Of a stretch of 64,000 nt of DNA, positions 34,501 to 42,411 are shown in pieces. The notes under the pieces are model-generated. The model had not been told where the DNA came from. It worked only from the letters and a program-made list of their open reading frames with translations, and ran no database searches. Location: contig SCNT01000010.1 of the NCBI GenBank assembly GCA_005503165.1, positions 60,450 to 124,449 of the forward strand, written 5' to 3'. The DNA comes from Sphingomonadaceae bacterium 3R27E2-A (GTDB lineage: Bacteria > Pseudomonadota > Alphaproteobacteria > Sphingomonadales > Sphingomonadaceae). Each line of letters starts with the position of its first letter. The stretch's first letter is position 1. Both the position numbers and the translations under genes were made by a program.

Positions 34501-35982
34501 TCAGTGCCCGGTGCCGCTCAGCGCCTTGACGATGTCGTCGGCCATCTTCTTGGCGTCGCCGAGCAGCATCATCGTCTGGTCCATGTAGAAGACGTCGTTG
34601 TCGACGCCGGCATAGCCGACCCCGCCCATCGAGCGCTTTACGAACAGCACGGTCTTGGCATTGGCGACGTCGAGGATCGGCATGCCGTAGATCGGCGACG
34701 ACTTGTCGGTCTTTGCCGCGGGGTTGGTCACGTCGTTCGCGCCGATGACGAAGGCGACGTCGGCCTGCGCGAACTCGCCGTTGATGTCCTCGAGCTCGAA
34801 CACCTCGTCATAGGGCACATTCGCCTCGGCGAGCAGCACGTTCATATGGCCGGGCATGCGTCCCGCGACCGGGTGGATCGCATATTTGACGTTCACGCCT
34901 TCCTTCTTGAGCTGGTCGCCCATCTCGCGCAGCGCGTGCTGCGCCTGCGCCACCGCCATGCCGTAGCCGGGCACGATGATGACATTCTCGGCCTGGCTCA
35001 TCAGGAAGGCCGCGTCGTCGGCGCTGCCCGGTTTCCACGGGCGCTGTTCCTTGGCGCCGCCCGCGCCCGCCGCCGCATCGTCGCCGCCGAAGCCGCCCGC
35101 GATGACGCTGATGAAGCTGCGGTTCATCGCGCGGCACATGATGTACGACAGGATCGCGCCCGACGAGCCGACGAGCGCGCCGGTGATGATCATCGCGGTG
35201 TTGCCGAGCGTGAAGCCCATGGCCGCCGCGGCCCAGCCCGAATAGCTGTTGAGCATCGACACGACGACGGGCATGTCGGCGCCGCCGATCGGGATGATCA
35301 GCAGGAAGCCGATCGCGAAGCTGAGGCCCGTGATCGTCCAGAACACCCAGGGCGACTGGTCCTGCGTGAAATAGGCCGTGAGCCCGACGATCGCGGCGAG
35401 CGTCCCGAGGTTGATGATATGCCGCCCCGGCAGCATGATCGGCGAGCCCGACATATTGCCGTTGAGCTTGAGGAAGGCGATGACCGAGCCCGAGAAGGTT
35501 ATCGCACCGATTGCGATGCCGAGGCCCATTTCGACGCGGCTGACCGTGAAGATCTGTCCCGCGGCGTCGGCGATGCCGAAGGCCTGCGGGTTGAGATAGG
35601 CTGCCGCTGCGACCGCAACCGCGGCGAGGCCGACGAGGCTGTGGAAAGCCGCAACGAGCTGCGGCATCGCGGTCATCGCGATGCGGCGCGCCATGACGAT
35701 GCCGATCACGGCGCCGATGCCGATCGCGGCGAGGATTTCGACCAGCGAGATGGTATCGAGCACGCCGTCGGCGCCCTTGGGCATATGCGTCAGCAGCGTC
35801 GTGACCACCGCGATCGTCATGCCGATCATGCCGAAGCGATTGCCGCTCTGCGCGGTCGCCGGGCTCGACAGGCCGCGCAGCGCGAGGATGAAGAGGATGC
35901 CCGCGACCAGATAGGCGATCGCGGCCCAGGGGTTCACCGCGCCATGGCCGGTCGCGGCGGAAAGGATCGCTTGGACGTCCAT
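34501..35982 (-). CDS. pntB: NAD(P) transhydrogenase subunit beta
   Basis: A 493-residue integral membrane subunit: about nine helices, then the NADP(H)-binding domain III (VIIVPGYGMAVAQAQHALREM, YAIHPVAGRMPGHMNVLLAEA, VIGANDVTNPAAKTDKSSPIYGMPIL, VFVKRSMGGVGYAGVDN). With PntA1 and PntA2 it uses the proton gradient to reduce NADP by NADH, supplying NADPH. It starts one base after the pntA2 stop and ends in a strong terminator. Confidence 0.97.
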   Translation of the reverse strand: MDVQAILSAATGHGAVNPWAAIAYLVAGILFILALRGLSSPATAQSGNRFGMIGMTIAVVTTLLTHMPKGADGVLDTISLVEILAAIGIGAVIGIVMARRIAMTAMPQLVAAFHSLVGLAAVAVAAAAYLNPQAFGIADAAGQIFTVSRVEMGLGIAIGAITFSGSVIAFLKLNGNMSGSPIMLPGRHIINLGTLAAIVGLTAYFTQDQSPWVFWTITGLSFAIGFLLIIPIGGADMPVVVSMLNSYSGWAAAAMGFTLGNTAMIITGALVGSSGAILSYIMCRAMNRSFISVIAGGFGGDDAAAGAGGAKEQRPWKPGSADDAAFLMSQAENVIIVPGYGMAVAQAQHALREMGDQLKKEGVNVKYAIHPVAGRMPGHMNVLLAEANVPYDEVFELEDINGEFAQADVAFVIGANDVTNPAAKTDKSSPIYGMPILDVANAKTVLFVKRSMGGVGYAGVDNDVFYMDQTMMLLGDAKKMADDIVKALSGTGH

Positions 35983-35983
35983 C

Positions 35984-36265
35984 TCAGCGCTCCTTCTTCT
36001 TGTACATCGCGAGCATGCGCGAGGTCACGGCGAAGCCGCCGAAAATGTTGATGCTGGCCATCACCACCGCGGCGAGGCCGAGCCATTTCGAAGTCGCCGA
36101 ACCCGCGGCGGCGCTGGCGATCAGCGCGCCGACGATGATCACCGACGAAATCGCGTTGGTGACGCTCATCAGCGGCGTGTGCAGCGCCGGGGTCACCGAC
36201 CAGACGACGAAATAGCCGACGAAACACGCCAGGACGAAAATCGAGAAAATGGAAATGAAGTCCAC
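35984..36265 (-). CDS. pntA2: NAD(P) transhydrogenase subunit alpha, part 2 (membrane)
   Basis: A 93-residue membrane protein with three helices (ISIFSIFVLACFVGYFVVW, TPLMSVTNAISSVIIVGALIA, WLGLAAVVMASINIFGGFAVTSRML), corresponding to the membrane part of E. coli PntA. The split of PntA into two proteins is normal in alphaproteobacteria. The GTG start at 36265 has GGGGAG upstream. It is followed directly by pntB. It is separated from pntA1 by two other genes, which is unusual. Confidence 0.94.
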   Translation of the reverse strand: MDFISIFSIFVLACFVGYFVVWSVTPALHTPLMSVTNAISSVIIVGALIASAAAGSATSKWLGLAAVVMASINIFGGFAVTSRMLAMYKKKER

Positions 36266-36339
36266 GGCAAGCTCCCCTGCTGATTCCGCGAGGGACCTCT
36301 TGCCGCGCGTCCGCCCCGCTGTCGACTCCTAAACACACG

Positions 36340-36383
36340 CAAAAGAAAGGGCCCGCGTCTCGCTTGGCGCGAAACGCGGGCCC
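36340..36383 (-). terminator. Intrinsic terminator after the fasciclin gene
   Basis: GGGCCCGCGT and ACGCGGGCCC form a perfect 10 bp stem around a 15-base loop. On the minus strand it is followed by TTTCTTTTG. It lies 27 bases after the fasciclin stop codon and upstream of pntA2, so pntA2-pntB need read-through or their own promoter. Confidence 0.85.
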
Positions 36384-36409
36384 TGACGGTAATATTATGT
36401 CGCGGATGG

Positions 36410-37111
36410 TCAGTTCGCCGGGGCAGCCTCGCTCGCCGGGGCGGCGGCGGGTGCAGCCTCGGTCGCCGGCGCGGCCGCGTCGGCGGCGGGCGCAGCCGCC
36501 GGAGGGTTGCTCGGCGGCGTGATGGTCGGGATCAGCACGCCATTCAGCACATGAACGACGCCGTTCGACTGCGCGACGTCGGCCTGCGTCACATAGCCCG
36601 AGCTGCCCTGCGTTCCGTCGACCTTGATGTTGCCCTGGACCTCGGTGAAAGTCAGTTCCTGGCCCTCGACGGTCGTGAGCTTGGCCGTTCCGCCCCCGGC
36701 CTTGATCTGCTTGTAAAGGTCATTGGCGGTAATCTTGCCCGGCACGACATGATACGTCAGCACCTGCGCCAGCGAATCCTTGTTCAGCGGGTTCATGAGA
36801 TAATCGGTCATCGGCTGCGGTACGGCCGCGAAGGCGGCGTCAGTCGGCGCGAATACCGTGTAGGGGCCCGCGCCGCTCAACGTATCGACCAGCCCCGCGC
36901 TTGCGAGCGCCTTCACCAGCGTTTTGTGCTCGGGCGAATTGGTCGTGTTCTGGACGATGTTCCAGCTGCTCTCCATGGCCGCGGCAGCGGCTTCCGCCTC
37001 GGCCGACGTCGCTTCCGCCGCGCCCTCTTCGGTGCGGGCGTGGGCCGGGGCAGTCAGCGCCGCCGCGGACAGGGCAAAGAGAGGAACGGCGAAAAGCTTG
37101 GCACGCAACAT
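36410..37111 (-). CDS. Exported fasciclin (FAS1) domain protein, probable general-stress gene
   Basis: A 233-residue protein: signal peptide (FAVPLFALSAAALTAPAHA), one FAS1 domain of about 130 residues (LVDTLSGAGPYTVFAPTDAAFAAVP, VLTYHVVPGKITANDL, GVVHVLNGVLIPT) and an Ala/Pro/Glu-rich disordered tail. FAS1 domains serve adhesion; the protein is likely periplasmic or surface-linked. An EcfG-type promoter and a 19-base palindrome lie upstream and a strong terminator downstream. It is therefore an independent transcription unit placed inside the pnt cluster. Confidence 0.92.
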   Translation of the reverse strand: MLRAKLFAVPLFALSAAALTAPAHARTEEGAAEATSAEAEAAAAAMESSWNIVQNTTNSPEHKTLVKALASAGLVDTLSGAGPYTVFAPTDAAFAAVPQPMTDYLMNPLNKDSLAQVLTYHVVPGKITANDLYKQIKAGGGTAKLTTVEGQELTFTEVQGNIKVDGTQGSSGYVTQADVAQSNGVVHVLNGVLIPTITPPSNPPAAAPAADAAAPATEAAPAAAPASEAAPAN

Positions 37112-37136
37112 GGTATCAATCTCCGGTTTTGAAGTG

Positions 37137-37180
37137 TCAGGGTGTCACACCCTGAACGCATGATAACCGGTGACAGTTCC
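37137..37180 (-). promoter_or_regulatory. EcfG-type general-stress promoter and palindrome before the fasciclin gene
   Basis: On the minus strand GGAAC (37180-37176), 17 bases, then CGTT (37158-37155). This is exactly the GGAAC-N16/17-CGTT consensus of the alphaproteobacterial general-stress sigma factor EcfG. Overlapping its -10 and the expected start point is a perfect 19-base palindrome, TCAGGGTGTCACACCCTGA (37137-37155), a possible operator or 5' hairpin. Confidence 0.8.
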
Positions 37181-37251
37181 ATGAAAAGGCCGAAATCGGC
37201 CATTTTCTTGCGCATAATAATCGGCTCGTCGTGGGCGAATCCCGCCCCGCC

Positions 37252-37617
37252 TCAGCGGCCGATGACTAGCCGCGCCATCAGATGCTGGATTTTCTGCGGG
37301 TCGCTCTTGCGCGAAATCTTGACCTCGATCGGCGCGGCGGAGCCCGAAATCCACACCTTCATATCGGCGTCGAGGTCGAAGGTGCCCGCAGTCTCGAACG
37401 AGAAACGCGTCACCGACCGCCACGGCACGCTCTGGATGTCCTTCTTCGATCCCGTCAGCCCCTGGACGTCGACGAAGATGAAGCGGAGATTGGTGAGCAG
37501 GACCGTGTCGCGGATCGTGCGGAACGCCGCGAGCACCTGTTCGCCGTCGATCAGCCAGGCCTGGAACTCGGCCTGCGCCCCGCCCGCATCGATATCGCCC
37601 GCGCTGAAAAGGCCCAT
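37252..37617 (-). CDS. PH-like domain protein (bacterial PH, YvbH type)
   Basis: A 121-residue soluble protein: LIDGEQVLAAFRTIRDTVLLTNLRFIFVDVQGLTGSKKDIQSVPWRSVTRFSFETAGTFDLDADMKVWISG. This layout, with a DxxxLTNxRxIxxD core and phase-defining strand pairs, is that of small bacterial PH-like proteins, which form rings of unknown use. It lies nine bases after the pntA1 stop and is likely co-transcribed with it. No link to transhydrogenase is known. Confidence 0.85.
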   Translation of the reverse strand: MGLFSAGDIDAGGAQAEFQAWLIDGEQVLAAFRTIRDTVLLTNLRFIFVDVQGLTGSKKDIQSVPWRSVTRFSFETAGTFDLDADMKVWISGSAAPIEVKISRKSDPQKIQHLMARLVIGR

Positions 37618-37626
37618 TGCGGCGGC

Positions 37627-38748
37627 CTAGCCCAGCAAGCGCTCGTTCACGACCTTGCCGCCCTGCGTCAGGCGAACGGCGGTGCCGATTTCCTCGTCGA
37701 GCACGGGCTTGCCCGCTTCCTTGTCCCAGAAGGCCGAGAGGAAGTTGAAGAGGTTGCGGCTGAACAGCGCGCTGGTGTCGGCGGGCATCAGCGCCGCGAT
37801 ATTCTTTGCGCCGATGACGGTGACGCCGTGGATCTTCTTCGTCTCGCCCGCGACCGCGCCCTCGACGTTGCCGCCGCTTTCGGCCGCCATGTCTACGATA
37901 ACGCTGCCGCTGCGCATCGTCGCGAGCTGCGCGTCGCTGATCAGCCGCGGCGCGGGGCGCCCCGGGATCAGCGCGGTGGTGATCACGATGTCCTGCTTGG
38001 CGATGTGCGAGGATACCAGCTCGGCCTGCGCCTTCTGATATTCCTCGGACATTTCGGTGGCATAGCCGCCCGCGCCCTCGCCCTCGATCCCCGCGACGCT
38101 TTCGACGAAGATCGGCTTGGCGCCGAGCGACATGATCTGCTCTTTCGTGGCCGAGCGCACGTCGGTCGCGCTGACCTGCGCGCCGAGGCGCCGCGCGGTC
38201 GCGATCGCCTGGAGCCCCGCGACGCCGACGCCCATGACGAAAGCCTTGGCGGCGCTGACGGTGCCCGCGGCGGTCATCATCATCGGGAAGGCGCGGCCAT
38301 AGGCGTTCGCCGCCATGAGGACGGCCTTATAGCCCGCGAGATTGGCCTGGCTGGAGAGGATGTCCATCGACTGCGCGCGCGTGATGCGCGGCATGAATTC
38401 CATCGCCAGCGCCTCGAGCCCGAGCTTGGCATAGTCGTCGACGCGCGCGCGTTCGCCGAAGGGGTTGAGCCCCGCCGCGAGCCAGGCGCCCTCGGCAAAT
38501 CCCGAAAGTCCCTTCGGATCGGGGCCCTGAATCGCGAGGATGATGTTCGCGCCCTTTAGCACCTCGGCGCGCGAGGCGACCGCGGCGCCCGCGGCGCTAT
38601 AGTCGGCGTCGGCGATCGACGCGGCTTCGCCCGCTCCCGATTCGACGGCAAGTTCGGCGCCCAGCCCGATGAATTTCTTCACGGTTTCCGGGGTCGCGGC
38701 GACGCGGGTCTCGCCGGGGGCGAGCTCCTTCAAGACGGCGATGCGCAT
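37627..38748 (-). CDS. pntA1: NAD(P) transhydrogenase subunit alpha, part 1 (NAD-binding)
   Basis: A 373-residue cytosolic NAD(H)-binding domain I, related to alanine dehydrogenase: MRIAVLKELAPGETRVAATPETVKKF, MEFMPRITRAQSMDILSSQANLAGYKAV, GVGVAGLQAIATARRLGAQVSATDVR, IVDMAAESGGNVEG. It donates hydride from NADH to domain III of PntB. It follows the 39-residue cox4-like gene by ten bases; the PH-domain gene follows. The remaining subunits lie 1.4 kb downstream beyond the fasciclin gene. Confidence 0.96.
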   Translation of the reverse strand: MRIAVLKELAPGETRVAATPETVKKFIGLGAELAVESGAGEAASIADADYSAAGAAVASRAEVLKGANIILAIQGPDPKGLSGFAEGAWLAAGLNPFGERARVDDYAKLGLEALAMEFMPRITRAQSMDILSSQANLAGYKAVLMAANAYGRAFPMMMTAAGTVSAAKAFVMGVGVAGLQAIATARRLGAQVSATDVRSATKEQIMSLGAKPIFVESVAGIEGEGAGGYATEMSEEYQKAQAELVSSHIAKQDIVITTALIPGRPAPRLISDAQLATMRSGSVIVDMAAESGGNVEGAVAGETKKIHGVTVIGAKNIAALMPADTSALFSRNLFNFLSAFWDKEAGKPVLDEEIGTAVRLTQGGKVVNERLLG

Positions 38749-38758
38749 GCCGGCCCGG

Positions 38759-38878
38759 TCAGGAGATGATGAGGACGACGAAGACGGTCACGATCGCGGT
38801 CAGCACCGACCCGACCTTGAGCAGGCTCAGGAAACCCGCATAGGTTTCGTTCGCCGCCTTCATTTCCTGCTGTGCCAT
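38759..38878 (-). CDS. Tiny aa3-type cytochrome c oxidase subunit IV-like protein
   Basis: A 39-residue protein with one membrane helix: starts MAQQEMKAANETYAGFLSLL, then VGSVLTAIVTVFVVLIIS at the end. The N-terminal amphipathic E-x-x-x-A-x-x-T-Y-x-G-F pattern before a single helix is that of bacterial aa3 oxidase subunit IV, a small accessory chain of cytochrome oxidase. AGGGGAAG precedes ATG 38878. It is the first gene of the pnt operon, ten bases before pntA1. Confidence 0.85.
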   Translation of the reverse strand: MAQQEMKAANETYAGFLSLLKVGSVLTAIVTVFVVLIIS

Positions 38879-39124
38879 GGCTTCTTCCCCTTTTTCGGCG
38901 CCGGTCACACGGGACTCGGACGCGCTGCGTCCGGCCCAGAATCGGCCTCGGCACCGGTCTTAGCCATGCCTCCCGCGATGCTCAATAGATGGTTTTGCAT
39001 CGCCCCGATCCGCCGCGACGACGCCGTCCGCTTAATCGCCCCTTTACCCCTTTGGCGTAGATTGTTGGTTCAAAGCGGAACAGGCCACGGAAAACCGCGG
39101 CCAATCGGGGGTCAGATCAGGGCA

Positions 39125-40561
39125 ATGGCTAGCGCGCGCGACACACGGATGGTGATGATCGTCGACAGCGAACCGGCGCAGCAGCGCTTCCTGTCGGCGC
39201 TCGTTTCGCGCGGGGGCTGGCGCAGCGTCGCCGCGGCGGACACCGATACCGCGCTCGCGAAGCTCGGCACGCAGGAAGGCATGGCGCTCGACGCGGTACT
39301 CGTCGACCAGGGCGCGCCGGGCATGGAGATCGCCGAATTCGTCGCCGAACTGCGCCGCTGGCGCCCCGCCTTGCCGCTGATCGTGATCACGATGCGCAAC
39401 GGGGTCGAGGTCGCGGTCGCCGCGATGCGCGCCGGCGCGACCGACTTCGTCCAGAAGCCGATCGCGCCCGACCGGCTGCTGAGCGCGCTCGACCGCATCA
39501 CGAGCCAGAGCGGCCCGCAGGGCGAACTGCGCCCGCTGACCGAAAAACTGCGCGCGCCGCTGGCATTCGAGGAGATCATCGGGTCGAGCCCCAATTTCCG
39601 CAGCGCGCTGGCGATCGCCGCCAAGGCCGCGCGCGCGCGCGTGCCGGTGATGATCAACGGCAAGCCCGGCACGGGCAAGGAAGTCTTCGCGCGCGCAATC
39701 CACAGCGCATCCCCGCGGGCGCGCGGCGCGCTGGTGATGGTCGATTGCTCGGCGGTGTCGCCGGGGCTGATCGGATCGGGCCTGTTCGGCCACGAGCGCG
39801 GCGCCTTTCCTGGCGCCTTCGACCGCCAGGTCGGCCGGCTGGTGCAGGCCGACGGCGGCAGCATCATCATCGACCATGTCGAATGCATCCCGCTCGAGAC
39901 CCAGGCGAAGCTCGTCGAATTCCTCAATTCGGGCGAGGTCCAGATGATCGGCGGCAGCATCCGCCAGAGCGTCGACGTGCGTATCATCGCGACCAGCGCC
40001 AGCCCGCTCGACAAGCTGATCGAGGCAGGGCACTTCCGAGAGGACCTGTTCTACGCGCTGTCGAGCGCGCAATTCACCCTGCCCTCGCTTAGCGAGCGCC
40101 GCGGCGACGTCGGCCCGCTTGCGCGCCACCTGCTCGCGCGCATCGGCGGGCTGCCCGGCATGGGACCGATCGGGGTCACCGACGACGCGCTGCGCCTGCT
40201 CGCCGCCTACGCGTGGCCGGGCAACGTCCGCCAGTTGCAGGACGTGCTGTTCCGCGCCGCGGTGGCGAGCGAGACCGACGTGCTGACCAGCGCCGATTTC
40301 CGCGCCATCGAGGGCGCGCTGGGCGGCAGCAGCATGGCGGCGGGCCAGGGCGAGATCGCGATCAACGGCGAAGCGATCGGGGTGACGCTGTATCTCCCCG
40401 ACGGCAACCTCCGCCCGCTCGAGGAGATCGAGGCCGATGTCATCCGCCTCGCCATCGGCCATTATCGCGGCCGGATGAGCGAAGTCGCGCGGCGGCTGGG
40501 GATCGGGCGCTCGACGCTGTACCGCAAGCTGAGCGACCTCGGGATCGACACCGCCGCCTGA
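39125..40561 (+). CDS. NtrC-type response regulator with degenerate AAA+ motifs
   Basis: A 478-residue three-domain protein: receiver (Asp61 in VLVDQGAPG, Lys111), AAA+ domain (Walker A GKPGTGKE at 179-186) and a Fis-type HTH (MSEVARRLGIGRSTLYRKL) at the end. Two key AAA+ positions differ from the norm: the sigma-54 contact loop reads GAFPGA instead of GAFTGA, and Walker B reads SIIIDH, replacing the usual Asp-Glu with Asp-His. It may thus bind DNA without remodelling sigma-54. The gene is divergent from the cox4-pnt operon across 246 bases; ATG 39125 has CAGGGCA upstream. Confidence 0.9.
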   Translation: MASARDTRMVMIVDSEPAQQRFLSALVSRGGWRSVAAADTDTALAKLGTQEGMALDAVLVDQGAPGMEIAEFVAELRRWRPALPLIVITMRNGVEVAVAAMRAGATDFVQKPIAPDRLLSALDRITSQSGPQGELRPLTEKLRAPLAFEEIIGSSPNFRSALAIAAKAARARVPVMINGKPGTGKEVFARAIHSASPRARGALVMVDCSAVSPGLIGSGLFGHERGAFPGAFDRQVGRLVQADGGSIIIDHVECIPLETQAKLVEFLNSGEVQMIGGSIRQSVDVRIIATSASPLDKLIEAGHFREDLFYALSSAQFTLPSLSERRGDVGPLARHLLARIGGLPGMGPIGVTDDALRLLAAYAWPGNVRQLQDVLFRAAVASETDVLTSADFRAIEGALGGSSMAAGQGEIAINGEAIGVTLYLPDGNLRPLEEIEADVIRLAIGHYRGRMSEVARRLGIGRSTLYRKLSDLGIDTAA

Positions 40562-40569
40562 TCGCATAA

Positions 40570-40627
40570 GACTCGATTTATATAATTTACAGCTTATACG
40601 ACTCACCTGACACAATTCGGGAGAGTC
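40570..40627 (+). promoter_or_regulatory. Promoter of the SRPBCC-ArsR pair with GANTC sites
   Basis: AT-rich stretch with a consensus TATAAT (40581-40586), which is part of an inverted repeat TATAA-N8-TTATA (40581-40598) suited to ArsR-family binding. Three GANTC methylation sites fall at 40570, 40600 and 40623, the last next to the ribosome site GGGAG. The -35 is weak. Confidence 0.6.
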
Positions 40628-40629
40628 GC

Positions 40630-41280
40630 ATGCCGTTCGATACCGCCGCCCAAGTCCAGATGGTCGTCCGCAAGGTCGAGGATGTCACTCACGAGGGCCG
40701 GCCTGCGCGCGCGGTCGTCGCAACGCGCGGCTATGCGACAGACATCGACGATCTGTGGGACGCGATCACCGACAAGGAACGGATTCCGCGCTGGTTCGCG
40801 CCGGTCGAGGGCGAGCTCGCGCTGGGCGGGCGCTATCAGATCAAGGGCAATGCCGGCGGCACCGTCACCGCCTGCGACCCGCCGCGCAGCTTTGCACTGA
40901 CCTGGGAATTCGGCGGCGGTATGAGCTGGGTCGAAGTCGAACTGGCCGAAGCGGGCGAGACCACGCGGCTGACGCTGCGCCATATCGCCCCGCTCGACGA
41001 CAAGTCCGAGGAATTCTGGGACCGCTTCGGCCCCGGTGCGGTCGGGGTGGGCTGGGACCTGTCGCTGATGGGCCTCGCCTGGCATATCGAGACCGGCGAG
41101 AGCAACGAGCGCTTCGCCGAAGAGACCTGGGCGCCGAGCGCCGAGGGCAAGGCCTTCATCACCCGGAGCAGCGACGACTGGACCGCGGCGTCGATCGCCT
41201 ATGGCACCGCGGAGGACGCAGCGACCCGCACCGGCGCCAACACGACGGCCTTCTATACCGGCGCCGCCGCGCCCGAATGA
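40630..41280 (+). CDS. SRPBCC/AHSA1-family protein
   Basis: A 216-residue START-like protein of the AHSA1 (Aha1 C-terminal-like) group: VATRGYATDIDDLWDAITDKERIPRWFAPVEGELALGGRYQI, then VTACDPPRSFALTWEFGGGMSWVEVEL and GPGAVGVGWDLSLMGLAWHI. These bind a hydrophobic ligand in a helix-grip pocket; the ligand is unknown. It is followed ten bases later by an ArsR regulator, the common 'ArsR-AHSA1' pairing, here with the SRPBCC gene first. Confidence 0.9.
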   Translation: MPFDTAAQVQMVVRKVEDVTHEGRPARAVVATRGYATDIDDLWDAITDKERIPRWFAPVEGELALGGRYQIKGNAGGTVTACDPPRSFALTWEFGGGMSWVEVELAEAGETTRLTLRHIAPLDDKSEEFWDRFGPGAVGVGWDLSLMGLAWHIETGESNERFAEETWAPSAEGKAFITRSSDDWTAASIAYGTAEDAATRTGANTTAFYTGAAAPE

Positions 41281-41290
41281 TGACGAGCGC

Positions 41291-41653
41291 ATGATGCACG
41301 CCTTCGACATCCTCGGCGATCCCGTGCGGCGGCGTATCCTCGAACTGCTCGCGGGCGGGGAATTGAGTTCGGGGGCGATCGTCGAGGTGATCGCGCACGA
41401 GTTCGGCATTTCGCAGCCCGCGGTGTCGCAGCATTTGCGCATCCTGCGCGAAAGCGGTTTTGCGACCGCGCGCGCCGCGGGGCGCCAGCGCCTCTATGTC
41501 GTCGCGCCCGAGCGTTTCGACGAGGTCGACGCCTGGGTCCAACGGTTCAGACGGATGTGGGAACCGCGCTTCGAGGCGCTGGCCACCGAGGTTGCGCGGG
41601 GCAAGAAAAAACAGCTGCTGCAGGGCCGGATCGTTACGACGACGAAGCTTTAG
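41291..41653 (+). CDS. ArsR-family transcriptional regulator
   Basis: A 120-residue winged-helix repressor: MMHAFDILGDPVRRRILELLAGGELSSGAIVEVIAHEFGISQPAVSQHLRILRESGFATARAAGRQRLYVV. No cysteine metal box is present, so it is of the non-metal class that pairs with SRPBCC proteins. It probably represses its own operon through the AT-rich dyad near 40590. ATG 41291 was chosen; a frame extension back to 41201 lies within the upstream gene. Confidence 0.92.
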   Translation: MMHAFDILGDPVRRRILELLAGGELSSGAIVEVIAHEFGISQPAVSQHLRILRESGFATARAAGRQRLYVVAPERFDEVDAWVQRFRRMWEPRFEALATEVARGKKKQLLQGRIVTTTKL

Positions 41654-41694
41654 CAATGGTCGACTTGTGCACCGCGCGGCGCTAGCCTGTCCCG

Positions 41695-42411
41695 ATGACA
41701 GGGTCTTTTTCAGGACGCACGGCGCTGGTCACCGGCCATGGTTCGGGAATCGGCGCCGCCACCGCCGCTTGGCTGACACAGCACGGCGCGCACGTAATCG
41801 GCGTCGACCTGGCGCAGGACCGCGATGTTACGGATCCGGCCATGTGGGATGCGCTGGCCGGCGAGCTGGCGGACGTAGACCTCGCCGTCGTCAACGCAGG
41901 GATATCGAGCGCGAGTACCATCGCCGACATGGATTTCGCCACGTGGCGCCGCACGCTCGCGGTCAATCTCGACGGTGCGATGCTGACCCTGCGCGCCGCG
42001 ATGCGCGCGATGATCGGACACGGGCGCGGCGGCGCGATCGTCGTCACCGCCTCGATCTCGGGCATCAAGGCCGAACCCGGGGTGGGCGCCTATGGCGCAT
42101 CGAAGGCCGGAGTCATCCAGCTTGCGCGCGTCGCAGCGAGGGAGGGTGCAGCACACGGAATCCGGGTCAACGCCATTGCGCCGGGCGGGGTCGACACGCC
42201 GATCTGGGACCAGCTCGACTTTTTTCCTGCGATGGTGGCCGAACAGGGGAGCCGCGACGCCGCCATCGCGGCGATGGCCCGAGCCGCGACGCCGCTCGGG
42301 CGCTGGGCGAAACCCGAAGAAATCGCCGCGCAGATCGGTTTCCTGCTCTCCGACGACGCGGCCACGATCACCGGCGCCGTGCTCACCTCGGACGGCGGCT
42401 ATTCGCTCTAG
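41695..42411 (+). CDS. Short-chain dehydrogenase/reductase
   Basis: A 238-residue classical SDR: cofactor motif TGHGSGIG, NAG (VVNAGISS), catalytic Ser in TASISG, YGASK (Tyr and Lys), and the C-terminal AATITGAVLTSDGGYS. The substrate is unknown. Its TAG and the TAG of the convergent folP overlap in a CTAG palindrome. Confidence 0.92.
   Translation: MTGSFSGRTALVTGHGSGIGAATAAWLTQHGAHVIGVDLAQDRDVTDPAMWDALAGELADVDLAVVNAGISSASTIADMDFATWRRTLAVNLDGAMLTLRAAMRAMIGHGRGGAIVVTASISGIKAEPGVGAYGASKAGVIQLARVAAREGAAHGIRVNAIAPGGVDTPIWDQLDFFPAMVAEQGSRDAAIAAMARAATPLGRWAKPEEIAAQIGFLLSDDAATITGAVLTSDGGYSL

Noticed and set aside
34498..36051. 517-residue open frame opposite pntB
   Set aside because: His/Arg/Asp-rich antisense translation; pntB is clear.
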